From FEN-1297 sp964498065 (GTDB lineage: Bacteria > Bacteroidota > Ignavibacteria > Ignavibacteriales > Ignavibacteriaceae): a stretch of DNA of 7,089 nt. A model generated the notes under the pieces. The model was given only the letters and a program-made list of their open reading frames with translations, had not been told where the DNA came from and did not search any database. A program made the translations under genes and the position numbers. Positions 1 through 6,297 of the stretch are shown here, piece by piece. The first letter of the stretch is position 1. The number at the start of each line of letters is the position of its first letter. The stretch lies in the NCBI GenBank assembly GCA_964498065.1, contig CAZCFZ010000148.1:1-7089 (forward strand), read 5' to 3'.

Positions 1-14
1 AGTTCAGCATGACA
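1..14. repeat. Possible end of a dispersed intergenic repeat, cut by the window edge
   Basis: The first bases read AGTTCAGCATGACA. This resembles the end of a repeat family common between genes in many Bacteroidota-type genomes, in which a GTCATGCTGAAC core is repeated in inverted form. Only one short arm is present, so neither the hairpin nor the family can be confirmed from this window. The resemblance rests on memory of that family. Confidence 0.3.
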
Positions 15-54
15 AATTCCTTCTTTGGAGACAGTCTCTAATAAAACAATTATG

Positions 55-60
55 TATAAT
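55..60 (+). promoter_or_regulatory. Possible -10 box upstream of the SPOR lipoprotein gene
   Basis: A perfect TATAAT hexamer lies about 120 nt before the lipoprotein start and about 18 nt before the palindrome at 78-93. No convincing -35 box sits 16-18 nt upstream of it, and AT-rich DNA makes chance TATAAT matches common. If it is used, transcription would start near 67 and the palindrome would lie just downstream of the start site, where a bound repressor could block the polymerase. Confidence 0.22.
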
Positions 61-77
61 TCAACTGTTTTAATTTA

Positions 78-93
78 TCTACCAATTGGTAGA
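78..93. promoter_or_regulatory. Perfect 16-bp palindrome, candidate TetR-type operator
   Basis: TCTACCAATTGGTAGA is identical to its own reverse complement over all 16 positions, and the symmetry stops at the flanking bases (A77, C94). Dyads with an ACC-centre-GGT layout of this length are typical binding sites of TetR-family repressors. It lies 87 nt upstream of the lipoprotein start codon and just downstream of a TATAAT. No regulator gene is in the window, so the operator could control the lipoprotein gene or a gene to the left of position 1. Identity of the binding protein is inference. Confidence 0.45.
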
Positions 94-179
94 CAGTTTA
101 CGAATTATGAAATATATTACCAATAGCTAATTACAAATATTTTTACCATATCAAATTAACAAGATTACAGGTTAATTAT

Positions 180-644
180 ATGAAAAATAAAAGATACCAT
201 CTTATTTTGGCGGGATTATTGTCATTCTTATTAGCAGCATGTTCGGCAACACAAAAAACAACCGAGAGTACGAATACCCAGACATCACAAAATAATAAAA
301 AGGATTCGGTGTACGTATTTGATGAGATAAAAACACCTCCGCCGGCAAAAACAACAGAGAAGCAGAATACCCAGCAGAACGATGAATCGCAGAATATTTC
401 TTATACATATTACGTAATTCAAGTTGGTGCATTCAGCACTAAAGACCGCGCTGATGAATTTGTCGCGAATAATCAGAATAAAGTTCAGGATGAAATGAAA
501 GTTTCGTTTAACCCTGATATCAATTTATATGTTGTTCAGCTGGCAACACATTATCCTTCTCATGATGAAGCGGAAAGTATGAGAAATCAATTATGGAAGG
601 TGAATGAATTTAAAGACGCATGGATTGTTGCCAAACAAAAATAA
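180..644 (+). CDS. SPOR-domain lipoprotein
   Basis: This gene encodes a 154-residue envelope lipoprotein. Residues 1-21 form a lipoprotein signal: charged start (MKNKR), hydrophobic stretch, and lipobox L18-A19-A20 before the lipidated Cys21. Ser22 at the +2 position would favour outer-membrane sorting under the E. coli Lol rule. Residues 23-72 are a low-complexity linker rich in Thr, Gln, Asn and Lys. Residues about 74-152 form a SPOR domain, starting with the typical YYVIQVGAF strand and ending with AWIVAKQ. SPOR domains bind glycan strands stripped of stem peptides, often at division sites. The ATG at 180 is chosen because it gives the complete signal peptide. Its ribosome site is weak (CAGGT at about 168-172). 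It stands apart from the next gene by 374 nt, so it is probably its own unit. Family assignment is firm; the exact cellular role is not shown. Confidence 0.88.
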   Translation: MKNKRYHLILAGLLSFLLAACSATQKTTESTNTQTSQNNKKDSVYVFDEIKTPPPAKTTEKQNTQQNDESQNISYTYYVIQVGAFSTKDRADEFVANNQNKVQDEMKVSFNPDINLYVVQLATHYPSHDEAESMRNQLWKVNEFKDAWIVAKQK

Positions 645-687
645 TCTTAAGTAATTTTTGAGTAATCATACGGCATAATTAAATTAA

Positions 688-769
688 TAAAATTTATCCT
701 TTAGCGTAAATTAAGATATAATTACCCGTTGTGTGAATTAAGCAATAATATAGGCTAAAGGAAATTTTA
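688..769. repeat. Long bulged inverted repeat with 48-nt loop
   Basis: The left arm (688-705) is TAAAATTTatCCTTTAGC and the right arm (754-769) is GCTAAAGGAAATTTTA. The reverse complement of the right arm matches the left arm at all 16 of its positions, with a two-base bulge (AT, 696-697) in the left arm. The loop at 706-753 could contain a short inner stem (TAATT at 719-723 with AATTA at 736-740). It is not a standard terminator: the loop is long and no T-run follows directly. It may be a small non-autonomous element, a processed RNA structure or a relic. Confidence 0.5.
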
Positions 770-801
770 GAAATAAATCTATTTTCGAAAACGTCTTAAA
801 T

Positions 802-860
802 TGTCGCCGTGAGCGAAGTCGAACGGTGAATATCAGTCTTCGACTCCGCTCAGACTGACA
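802..860. repeat. REP-like pair of inverted hairpin elements
   Basis: Two 27-nt elements face each other in inverted orientation, at 802-828 and 834-860, separated by five bases (829-833). Compared in the same orientation they agree at 19 of 27 positions and share the core TGAGCG-N-AGTCGAA. Each arm folds on itself. In the left arm CGCCGT pairs with ACGGTG, including one G-T pair; in the right arm CAGTCT pairs perfectly with AGACTG. Nearly all differences fall in the stems and keep pairing intact. The TGAGCGNAGTCGAA core is widespread in REP-type intergenic repeats of many bacterial phyla. Known roles of REP elements include mRNA stabilisation, termination and gyrase binding; which applies here is unknown. 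Confidence 0.75.
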
Positions 861-915
861 TAAATGTTTGTTTATTTTACTATTTTTTAAATAAATTTTT
901 AATACGCACAACTAG

Positions 916-921
916 TATAAT
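916..921 (+). promoter_or_regulatory. Possible -10 box for the ssb operon
   Basis: A TATAAT hexamer lies about 98 nt before the ssb start codon, downstream of the REP-like pair. The expected -35 region around 893-898 is only AT-rich and gives no good match. The call rests on the single hexamer and its position. Confidence 0.2.
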
Positions 922-1006
922 TAAGTTTTTTTAATAATTTTTGTTATCTAATAGTATTTATTCCAAAGAATGATTAAATTAAAACACAATTACATAAATC
1001 ATAATC

Positions 1007-1015
1007 AAGGGAGGT
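1007..1015 (+). promoter_or_regulatory. Strong ribosome binding site of ssb
   Basis: AAGGGAGGT contains GGAGGT, a six-base match to the 16S anti-Shine-Dalgarno sequence, and ends three bases before the ATG at 1019. It fixes the ssb start and shows that this organism uses Shine-Dalgarno pairing for at least some well expressed genes. Confidence 0.8.
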
Positions 1016-1018
1016 AAG

Positions 1019-1447
1019 ATGGCTTTTTCGCTTAATAAAATTATGTTGATTGGAAATCTAGGAAGGGATGCAGAAACACGGTTTACAACCAGTAATGTTT
1101 CCGTAACCAGTTTTACTATGGCAACCACAAACAGCTATAAGGGAAAAGACGGCAACTGGATTAATGAAACGACATGGCATAATATTGTTGCATTCAATCT
1201 TTCCGACTATTATAAAGAAAATTTGAAAAAAGGTAAAAAGTTTTATATAGAGGGGAGATTAACTAAAAGAGATTATACCGATAAAGAAGGTATAAAACGT
1301 TATTCAACCGATGTTGTTGTCGAGAAAATAATTCCCTTGGAAGCTGCAGGGGGAGATTCATCCGCTTATGAGGGAAATAATTCTACTGCAGCGGAAATTA
1401 GTGATCCGGGTATACAGACTGAAGAAAATGAGGATCTTCCATTTTAA
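1019..1447 (+). CDS. ssb: Single-stranded DNA-binding protein SSB
   Basis: SSB coats single-stranded DNA during replication, recombination and repair, and recruits partner proteins through its C-terminal tip. The 142-residue product has an N-terminal OB fold (about residues 4-108) with the family signature NKIMLIGNLGRDAETR near the start, the TTWHNIVAF strand (W53, H54, F59) corresponding to the W54 region of E. coli SSB, and the KGKKFYIEGRL strand. A short variable linker (about 109-134) leads to the acidic tip ending E-D-L-P-F, the conserved partner-binding motif, so the protein is complete. The linker is much shorter than in E. coli SSB (178 residues). The start follows a strong GGAGGT site. 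The gene opens a tightly spaced operon and is followed after 36 nt by a gldE-like gene, an arrangement known from Bacteroidota. Confidence 0.96.
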   Translation: MAFSLNKIMLIGNLGRDAETRFTTSNVSVTSFTMATTNSYKGKDGNWINETTWHNIVAFNLSDYYKENLKKGKKFYIEGRLTKRDYTDKEGIKRYSTDVVVEKIIPLEAAGGDSSAYEGNNSTAAEISDPGIQTEENEDLPF

Positions 1448-1483
1448 TCAATTATGTATAACATTTCGGGATAAAAGCAATTT

Positions 1484-2767
1484 TTGGATATAGATTGGCA
1501 TTATAAACTTCTTTTTCTTTTAATATTATTTTTTTTATCTGCTTTTTTTTCAGGTTCGGAAGTTGCTTTGTTTTCTTTGGATAAAAGAAAACTGAAAGAT
1601 AGTTTTTCTAAATATCCTCTCATCGAAAGATATATTTTCCAATTGCTCGACTATCCAAGAAGGCTTTTAGTAACAATATTGGTAGGTAATACAATCGTCA
1701 ATGTTGCAGCTTCAATTGTTGCTGTTTCATTGGCGATTGATTATGCCGATTATTCAAAACTTTCCTTAAATCTTGTCTTAACCGTACAAATAATTTTACT
1801 TACTATTTTAATTGTTATTTTCGGCGACTTGATTCCGAAAGTATGGGCAACTAAAAAGCCTTTATCTTTTGCAAAAGTTATTTCGATTCCATTGTTCTGG
1901 ATCAGCGTTATTTTTTATCCTGTTTCGGAAACCTTAACCGAGATAATTAAAATGATGGTTTCGAAAATAAAATTTGATAAAACAAAATCCGCCATGTCAC
2001 CCGAAGAAATTTCGGAATTAGCGGACCTAAGTCATGAGAGGGGAGCAATTATAGAAGAAGAACACGGTTTGATAAACGGGATAGTCGGCTTCAGGAAAGT
2101 TCTGGTTCATGAAGTTATGACGCCGAGAGTAGACATGGTTTGTGTTTCTATCGATTCCGATTTCGAAACAATACTTAAAATAGTTACATCATCGGGACAC
2201 AGCAGAATACCTTTATACGAAAATAACCTGGACAAAATTATCGGGATAATTTATGCAAAAGATATTTTACCGTTCTTAATGAATGAAACTTTGCGTAAAA
2301 ATTTATCTTTAGCTAAAATAGCAAGGAAAGTATTATTTATTCCCGAGACAAAAAAGATTGATGATTTGATGAGGGAATTCCAGGAAAAGAAAATGCATCA
2401 AGCTATTGTAGTGGATGAATACGGAGGAACTTCAGGACTAATAACCCTTGAAGACATAATGGAAGAAATTATCGGTGAAATAAGAGACGAATATGATAAA
2501 GAGGAAACTCAGGTAACAAAATTAACCGAAAATAGTTATCTTGTACTCGGAAAAATTTCTGTTGATGACGTAAATGAACTTTTAAATGCAAAACTTCCTG
2601 TAAGTGAAGGAGAGTTTGAAACTTTGGGAGGCTTGGTTTTAAATTATGCCGGACATATTCCTAAGGAAGGTTATTCTTTTCAATTGGAAAATTATAAATT
2701 TACTGTTAAGGAAGTCTCAAATAAAAGAATTAAAAAGGTTTTAATAGAAAGTCTTTCATCTGAATAA
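1484..2767 (+). CDS. gldE: CNNM/CorC-family CBS-domain membrane protein, GldE-like
   Basis: This 427-residue inner-membrane protein has three parts. Residues about 5-185 form the CNNM (DUF21) transmembrane domain, with the SGSE motif at 23-26, VGNT at 67-70 and GDLIPK at 114-119 (the family usually has Glu where this has Asp115). A CBS pair spans about 208-330, with VMTPRVDM, GHSRIPLYE and the hallmark VVDEYGGTSGLITLEDIMEEIIGE region. A CorC_HlyC C-terminal domain spans about 345-422. CNNM/CorC proteins are linked to magnesium or cobalt transport; in gliding Bacteroidota the homologue next to ssb is GldE. The start is TTG at 1484: an in-frame ATG at 1454 is closed by TAA at 1472-1474, the next in-frame ATG is far inside the membrane domain, and homology begins right after the TTG. 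No clear ribosome site precedes it, so it may be coupled to ssb. The gldE name rests on synteny and family; a generic CorC-type transporter is the alternative. Confidence 0.85.
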   Translation: MDIDWHYKLLFLLILFFLSAFFSGSEVALFSLDKRKLKDSFSKYPLIERYIFQLLDYPRRLLVTILVGNTIVNVAASIVAVSLAIDYADYSKLSLNLVLTVQIILLTILIVIFGDLIPKVWATKKPLSFAKVISIPLFWISVIFYPVSETLTEIIKMMVSKIKFDKTKSAMSPEEISELADLSHERGAIIEEEHGLINGIVGFRKVLVHEVMTPRVDMVCVSIDSDFETILKIVTSSGHSRIPLYENNLDKIIGIIYAKDILPFLMNETLRKNLSLAKIARKVLFIPETKKIDDLMREFQEKKMHQAIVVDEYGGTSGLITLEDIMEEIIGEIRDEYDKEETQVTKLTENSYLVLGKISVDDVNELLNAKLPVSEGEFETLGGLVLNYAGHIPKEGYSFQLENYKFTVKEVSNKRIKKVLIESLSSE

Positions 2768-2770
2768 AAA

Positions 2771-3139
2771 ATGAAAAAAGGGTGTTTTGTTCAAATTATT
2801 ATTGTTTTAACAATTGTTATTGCAGCAGTTTTGTATATTGTCAATAATAAATTTAACGAGTTTATATTTAATCCCAGTAAGGGCTTATTAATAAGCCAGG
2901 TTACCAAGGATTTAAATTATGTAAAAGATTCACCTGAAAAAGATTCATTAAGAATATTAATTTCGGACTATATTAAAAATTTAAAATCAATTAAAAATAT
3001 ATCCGATGGATCAGTTGGAAAATTTGTGGACTCTTTAAAAGCGGCGCTTAGAGACAGTGTAATAGATAAAAGAGAATATAAAAATCTTTCAAAAATATTA
3101 AGAAGCAAGTTTAACCATGAAAGACCAAAGAAAGACTGA
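2771..3139 (+). CDS. Small single-span membrane protein of unknown function
   Basis: I do not recognise this 122-residue protein. It begins MKKGC, has one hydrophobic segment at about residues 7-24, and continues as a Lys-, Ser- and Asp-rich tail of about 95 residues that looks mostly helical and probably lies in the periplasm. Cys5 is before the hydrophobic segment, so it is not a lipobox. The ATG lies three bases after the gldE stop with no Shine-Dalgarno site, and its last 23 bases overlap the start of the mlaD-like gene, so its translation is probably coupled on both sides. That tight packing is the best sign that it is real and works with its neighbours. A link to MCE lipid transport or to GldE is possible but is only inferred from position. 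Confidence 0.75.
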   Translation: MKKGCFVQIIIVLTIVIAAVLYIVNNKFNEFIFNPSKGLLISQVTKDLNYVKDSPEKDSLRILISDYIKNLKSIKNISDGSVGKFVDSLKAALRDSVIDKREYKNLSKILRSKFNHERPKKD

Positions 3140-4031
3140 AATAAAAGTCGGGATAACGGTTATAGTATCCGTAATAATTTTTTTATGGATACTCGGCTGG
3201 GCTAAAAATTTTAGCTTTACCTCAGATGAAAAGACACTGGAAATAGAATTCGGCAATGCTTCCGGTCTTGAAGTAGGCGATTATGTAACGGTAAACGGAG
3301 TAAGAAAAGGCAACGTACAGGATATTGAAATTAAAGCGAATGAAGTTTTAGTAAAAGCAGCTATATCCAATGATGTTAATTTAAGAAAAGATGCTAAGTT
3401 CTACATCGCTATGGTCGATATGATGGGCGGGAAAAAAATAGATATAAAGCCGGGCATTTCCGAATACCCGCTTGATTATAATAAGATACAAAAGGGAAGC
3501 TTTAATGCGGATATTCCGGCGGTGATGTCGCTTGTAGGCTCAATGCAGAACGATTTAATTTCGACATTGAAAGAAGTGAAGGTTACGCTGAGTTCGCTGA
3601 ACAATTATTTGACCGACAAAAAGCTGAATGAAAATGTTAAAATGTCTTTAGCTAACTTGAATAAGCTGACACAAAAATTAAATTTAATGATCGATGAAAA
3701 CAGAACCAATATTAATAAATTAGCTTCCAACAGCGTGGAATTGACGGATGAAGCTAAGAATTTTATTAAGGATAATCAAAAAGAAATTTCCAACTCGATA
3801 AAAGAAGCGTCGAACGTTTTAAGTAAAACGGATTCTTTAATGGTAAAGCTAAATGAATTTGCTAATGAGGTTAAGGATCAAAAGAATAATTTCGGCAGAA
3901 TAATGTATGATAAAAAACTTTATACAAATCTATCCCAATCCATTAAGCAGGTTGATGAACTCACCAAACTTCTATTAGAGCAGATAAAGAAAGAAGGTTT
4001 AAAAGTAGATGCGAAGATTCATCTGTTTTAA
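3117..4031 (+). CDS. mlaD: MlaD/MCE-family lipid-transport substrate-binding protein
   Basis: MCE proteins form rings anchored in the inner membrane that carry phospholipids or other hydrophobic molecules across the envelope. This 304-residue member has the classic layout: short basic N-terminus (MKDQRKTEIKVG), one membrane span at about 11-28, and an MCE domain at about 38-114 containing GLEVGDYVTVNGVRKGNV (G50, G54-D55, V57, G61, G65). After it, about residues 140-300 form a long Lys/Asn/Leu-rich helical region likely to make a coiled-coil barrel, ending in KIHLF. It is longer than E. coli MlaD (183 residues) and resembles the long-tailed MCE proteins of other phyla. The start overlaps the upstream gene by 23 nt and the end overlaps ggt by 23 nt. 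No permease (MlaE) or ATPase (MlaF) gene is in the window; these must be encoded elsewhere. The substrate is unknown, so the symbol is a family label. Confidence 0.85.
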   Translation: MKDQRKTEIKVGITVIVSVIIFLWILGWAKNFSFTSDEKTLEIEFGNASGLEVGDYVTVNGVRKGNVQDIEIKANEVLVKAAISNDVNLRKDAKFYIAMVDMMGGKKIDIKPGISEYPLDYNKIQKGSFNADIPAVMSLVGSMQNDLISTLKEVKVTLSSLNNYLTDKKLNENVKMSLANLNKLTQKLNLMIDENRTNINKLASNSVELTDEAKNFIKDNQKEISNSIKEASNVLSKTDSLMVKLNEFANEVKDQKNNFGRIMYDKKLYTNLSQSIKQVDELTKLLLEQIKKEGLKVDAKIHLF

Positions 4032-5718
4032 TACTATCCTAATTTTCTTATTCTTAATTTCTTTTAATCTTAATGTAATTTATCCGGCAGCTAAAAATCC
4101 TGTTAGTGCCAAAAACGGAATGGTTGTAAGCTCAAGCAGTTTGGCTACAAGAGTCGGAGTAGAAATTTTAAAGAAGGGAGGCAATGCTGTTGATGCTGCC
4201 GTAGCTGTGGGCTTTGCACTTGCGGTTACATATCCTTATGCCGGAAATATCGGCGGCGGCGGATTTATGGTTATTCATTTAAGCAGCGGTAAAAATACAA
4301 CCATTGACTATAGAGAGAAGGCTCCTTTAAAAGCTTACCGTGGTATGTTTTTAAATAAGAAAGGTAATTTTGATCCGAATTTGAGTCAGCAGGGCGCTAC
4401 TTCTGCCGGCGTTCCCGGAAGTGTTGCCGGAATGATATATGCCCTGAAAAAATACGGTACTATGAAACTTGCAGAAGTCATTCAGCCTGCAATTGATCTG
4501 GCGGAGAACGGATTTAAATTAGATTATTCCACAGCCGGATCTATTAAAGAACATTTAAAAGAATTTAAGAAATATCCCGGCTCATATAAAAAGTTTACAA
4601 AGAACGGAGTCCCATTCAAAGCTGGGGATTTATTTAAACAACCTGATTTAGCCAATACATTAAAGCTTATTCGTAATAAAGGTACAGACGGATTTTACAA
4701 GGGAAAGGTTGCCATATTATTCATTAAAGAAATAAAAAAATTAGGCGGGTATATTTCTCAGGAAGACCTTGATAAATATACTCCCGTTGAACGGGAACCG
4801 GTTTTAGGCAGTTATAGAGGATATGAAATTGTGTCAATGCCGCCACCGAGTTCCGGGGGTATTGCACTGGTGGAATTGCTGAACATTTTGGAGAACTACC
4901 ATTTTACTCCCAAAGATTGGGGAAGCAGTGAATACATTCATCGTTTAGTTGAAGCGATGAAGTATACTTATGCGGATAGGACCCAGTATCTTGGAGATCC
5001 GGATTTTTATCCTGTTCCTGAGAAAGGATTAATTTCCAAAAGATATGCTAAATCAATTTTTGATAAAATAAAAAATAATTATGCAACACCTGCAAAAGAT
5101 ATTAAACATGGAAATCCTATAAAATATCAGGAAAGCAATGAGACTACTCATTACTCTGTTTATGATAAATATGGAAATGCGGTAAGTACAACAACAACTA
5201 TTAATTCAGCTTACGGTTCAAAAATTGTTGTTGAAGGAGCGGGATTTTTACTTAATAATGAAATGGATGATTTCAGCGCAAAACCGGGAGTACCAAATCA
5301 ATTCGGTTTGTATGGAAGTGAAGCTAATTCCATTCAACCTCAAAAAAGAATGCTTAGCTCAATGACGCCTACAATTGTTCTTAAAAATAACAAGCCTTAT
5401 ATAATTATCGGCTCTCCGGGCGGCTCAACTATTATTACCGTAGTTTTACAGGTAATAATGAACTGTATAGATTTTCACATGAATATACAGCAGGCAATAG
5501 ACATGCCCCGGATTCATGATCAATGGCTGCCCGATGAAATTTATTATGAAAAATTCGGAATGCCTCAAGATGTAAAAAATGATCTGATAAAAATGGGTTA
5601 TAAAATAGGTAAAGAAAGAACATTAGGCGATGCCGAAGGAATTTTAATTGATCATAAAGATCATATAATATACGGCGCGTCCGATCCGAGAGGAACAGGA
5701 CTTGCAGAAGGATATTAA
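4009..5718 (+). CDS. ggt: Gamma-glutamyltransferase (glutathione hydrolase), secreted
   Basis: GGT cleaves gamma-glutamyl bonds, above all in glutathione, transferring the group to water or amino acids. The 569-residue precursor has a signal peptide (about 1-27), then a large and a small subunit made by self-cleavage at E378-T379, giving a 191-residue small subunit. T379 begins the TTHYSV motif and is the nucleophile. Residues aligned to E. coli GGT by a constant offset of 12 are present: R102 (substrate carboxylate, E. coli R114), N399, D421, S450-S451 and G471-G472. E418 replaces E. coli Q430, as in mammalian GGT. The lid loop KPGVPNQFGLYG (about 425-436) is present, so this is a lid-type enzyme like that of E. 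coli. It should be active in the periplasm or outside the cell. The ATG at 4009 gives the full signal peptide, overlaps mlaD by 23 nt and has a GAAGG site about 11 nt upstream. Confidence 0.95.
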   Translation: MRRFICFNTILIFLFLISFNLNVIYPAAKNPVSAKNGMVVSSSSLATRVGVEILKKGGNAVDAAVAVGFALAVTYPYAGNIGGGGFMVIHLSSGKNTTIDYREKAPLKAYRGMFLNKKGNFDPNLSQQGATSAGVPGSVAGMIYALKKYGTMKLAEVIQPAIDLAENGFKLDYSTAGSIKEHLKEFKKYPGSYKKFTKNGVPFKAGDLFKQPDLANTLKLIRNKGTDGFYKGKVAILFIKEIKKLGGYISQEDLDKYTPVEREPVLGSYRGYEIVSMPPPSSGGIALVELLNILENYHFTPKDWGSSEYIHRLVEAMKYTYADRTQYLGDPDFYPVPEKGLISKRYAKSIFDKIKNNYATPAKDIKHGNPIKYQESNETTHYSVYDKYGNAVSTTTTINSAYGSKIVVEGAGFLLNNEMDDFSAKPGVPNQFGLYGSEANSIQPQKRMLSSMTPTIVLKNNKPYIIIGSPGGSTIITVVLQVIMNCIDFHMNIQQAIDMPRIHDQWLPDEIYYEKFGMPQDVKNDLIKMGYKIGKERTLGDAEGILIDHKDHIIYGASDPRGTGLAEGY

Positions 5719-5722
5719 TCAA

Positions 5723-5755
5723 ATGAAACATTATCAGGAAAGAGGTAATAATTAA
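5723..5755 (+). other. Tiny reading frame abutting acpS, possible leader peptide
   Basis: A 10-codon frame (MKHYQERGNN, then TAA) begins four bases after the ggt stop, preceded by an AGAAGGA site at 5706-5712. Its stop codon directly precedes the acpS ATG in the same frame, and the acpS ribosome site lies inside it. It might couple acpS translation to ggt. It could equally be a chance frame, since the junction has room for only the acpS ribosome site. Confidence 0.2.
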
Positions 5756-6154
5756 ATGGTATTTGGAATCGGAATAGATATTATTGAAATCGACAGGATT
5801 AAAGACAGCGTTGAGAAATACGGTGAGCATTTTCTGAATAAAGTTTATACGGAAAAAGAATTGGAATATTGTATGAGTAAGTTTAATAAACATCAGCATC
5901 TTGCAGCGAGGTTTGCCGCAAAGGAAGCCGTATTCAAAGCATTAACTACCGGATGGAATAAAGAGATAGGGTGGCAGGATATAGAAATTTATAACGAGCC
6001 TAACGGAATGCCTTTGGTTAAACTTAAGGGTGAATTAAGTGAAACACTTACCGATGGAAAGAATTTAAAAATTTCAATGAGCCATTCCCGCGATTACGTT
6101 GCCTGCGTTGCTATTATATATAAAGAATTGGATGAGAATGGTATTACTCTTTGA
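5756..6154 (+). CDS. acpS: Holo-[acyl-carrier-protein] synthase
   Basis: AcpS moves 4'-phosphopantetheine from coenzyme A to the active serine of acyl carrier protein, switching on fatty acid synthesis. The 132-residue protein matches the usual length of the family. It starts with GIGIDIIEIDRI, in which D8 is a magnesium ligand, and contains ARFAAKEAVFKAL with E57, the second ligand. It ends with the SMSHSRDYVACVAI strand (H110) that closes the family fold. The start ATG follows an AGAGGT site at 5741-5746. The gene lies 37 nt after ggt and closes the operon begun by ssb. A lipid-synthesis enzyme next to an MCE lipid transporter may reflect shared envelope growth demand, though acpS is found in many contexts. 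Confidence 0.96.
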   Translation: MVFGIGIDIIEIDRIKDSVEKYGEHFLNKVYTEKELEYCMSKFNKHQHLAARFAAKEAVFKALTTGWNKEIGWQDIEIYNEPNGMPLVKLKGELSETLTDGKNLKISMSHSRDYVACVAIIYKELDENGITL

Positions 6155-6297
6155 CTGTTGCCATTTTTATTAGTTGGAAAATCCATTGCCAATTTTTTAT
6201 ATTAATTGTCTAAATATTGTAGATTTTTGAATTTAACGCTAAATAATTGATATTTTTAATTTAATTGAATTTACAAAAATAAAAGTAACTTATTATT

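Larger units (their letters stand above)
645..1018. other. Non-coding intergenic region of 374 bp
   Basis: No credible reading frame is found on either strand here. The stretch holds the inverted repeat at 688-769, a 10-bp palindrome TTTTCGAAAA at 782-791, the REP-like hairpin pair at 802-860, and about 150 bp of very AT-rich DNA that must carry the ssb operon promoter. No GC-rich hairpin followed by a T-run, as expected for an intrinsic terminator of the lipoprotein gene, is apparent. Confidence 0.7.

Noticed and set aside
202..432. Open frame on the minus strand, 76 codons
   Set aside because: It lies fully inside the SPOR lipoprotein gene, shows no recognisable domain, and the plus-strand gene has a lipobox and a SPOR domain.
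645..1018. CRISPR array or small RNA gene in the large gap
   Set aside because: There are no regularly spaced direct repeats. The only repeats are two distinct inverted structures, and no promoter-terminator pair for a small RNA can be shown.
47..1461. Shared 13-mer CAATTATGTATAA at 47-59 and 1449-1461
   Set aside because: A short AT-rich match with no shared flanks; most likely chance.
5435..5899. Open frame on the minus strand, 154 codons
   Set aside because: It spans the end of ggt and the start of acpS, both of which are clear conserved genes. Its Phe/Leu/His-rich composition is what an AT-rich gene gives when read backwards.
6174..6198. Possible terminator after acpS: TTGG and CCAA followed by six T
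   Set aside because: The stem is only four base pairs with an 11-base loop, too weak to call in this AT-rich gap.
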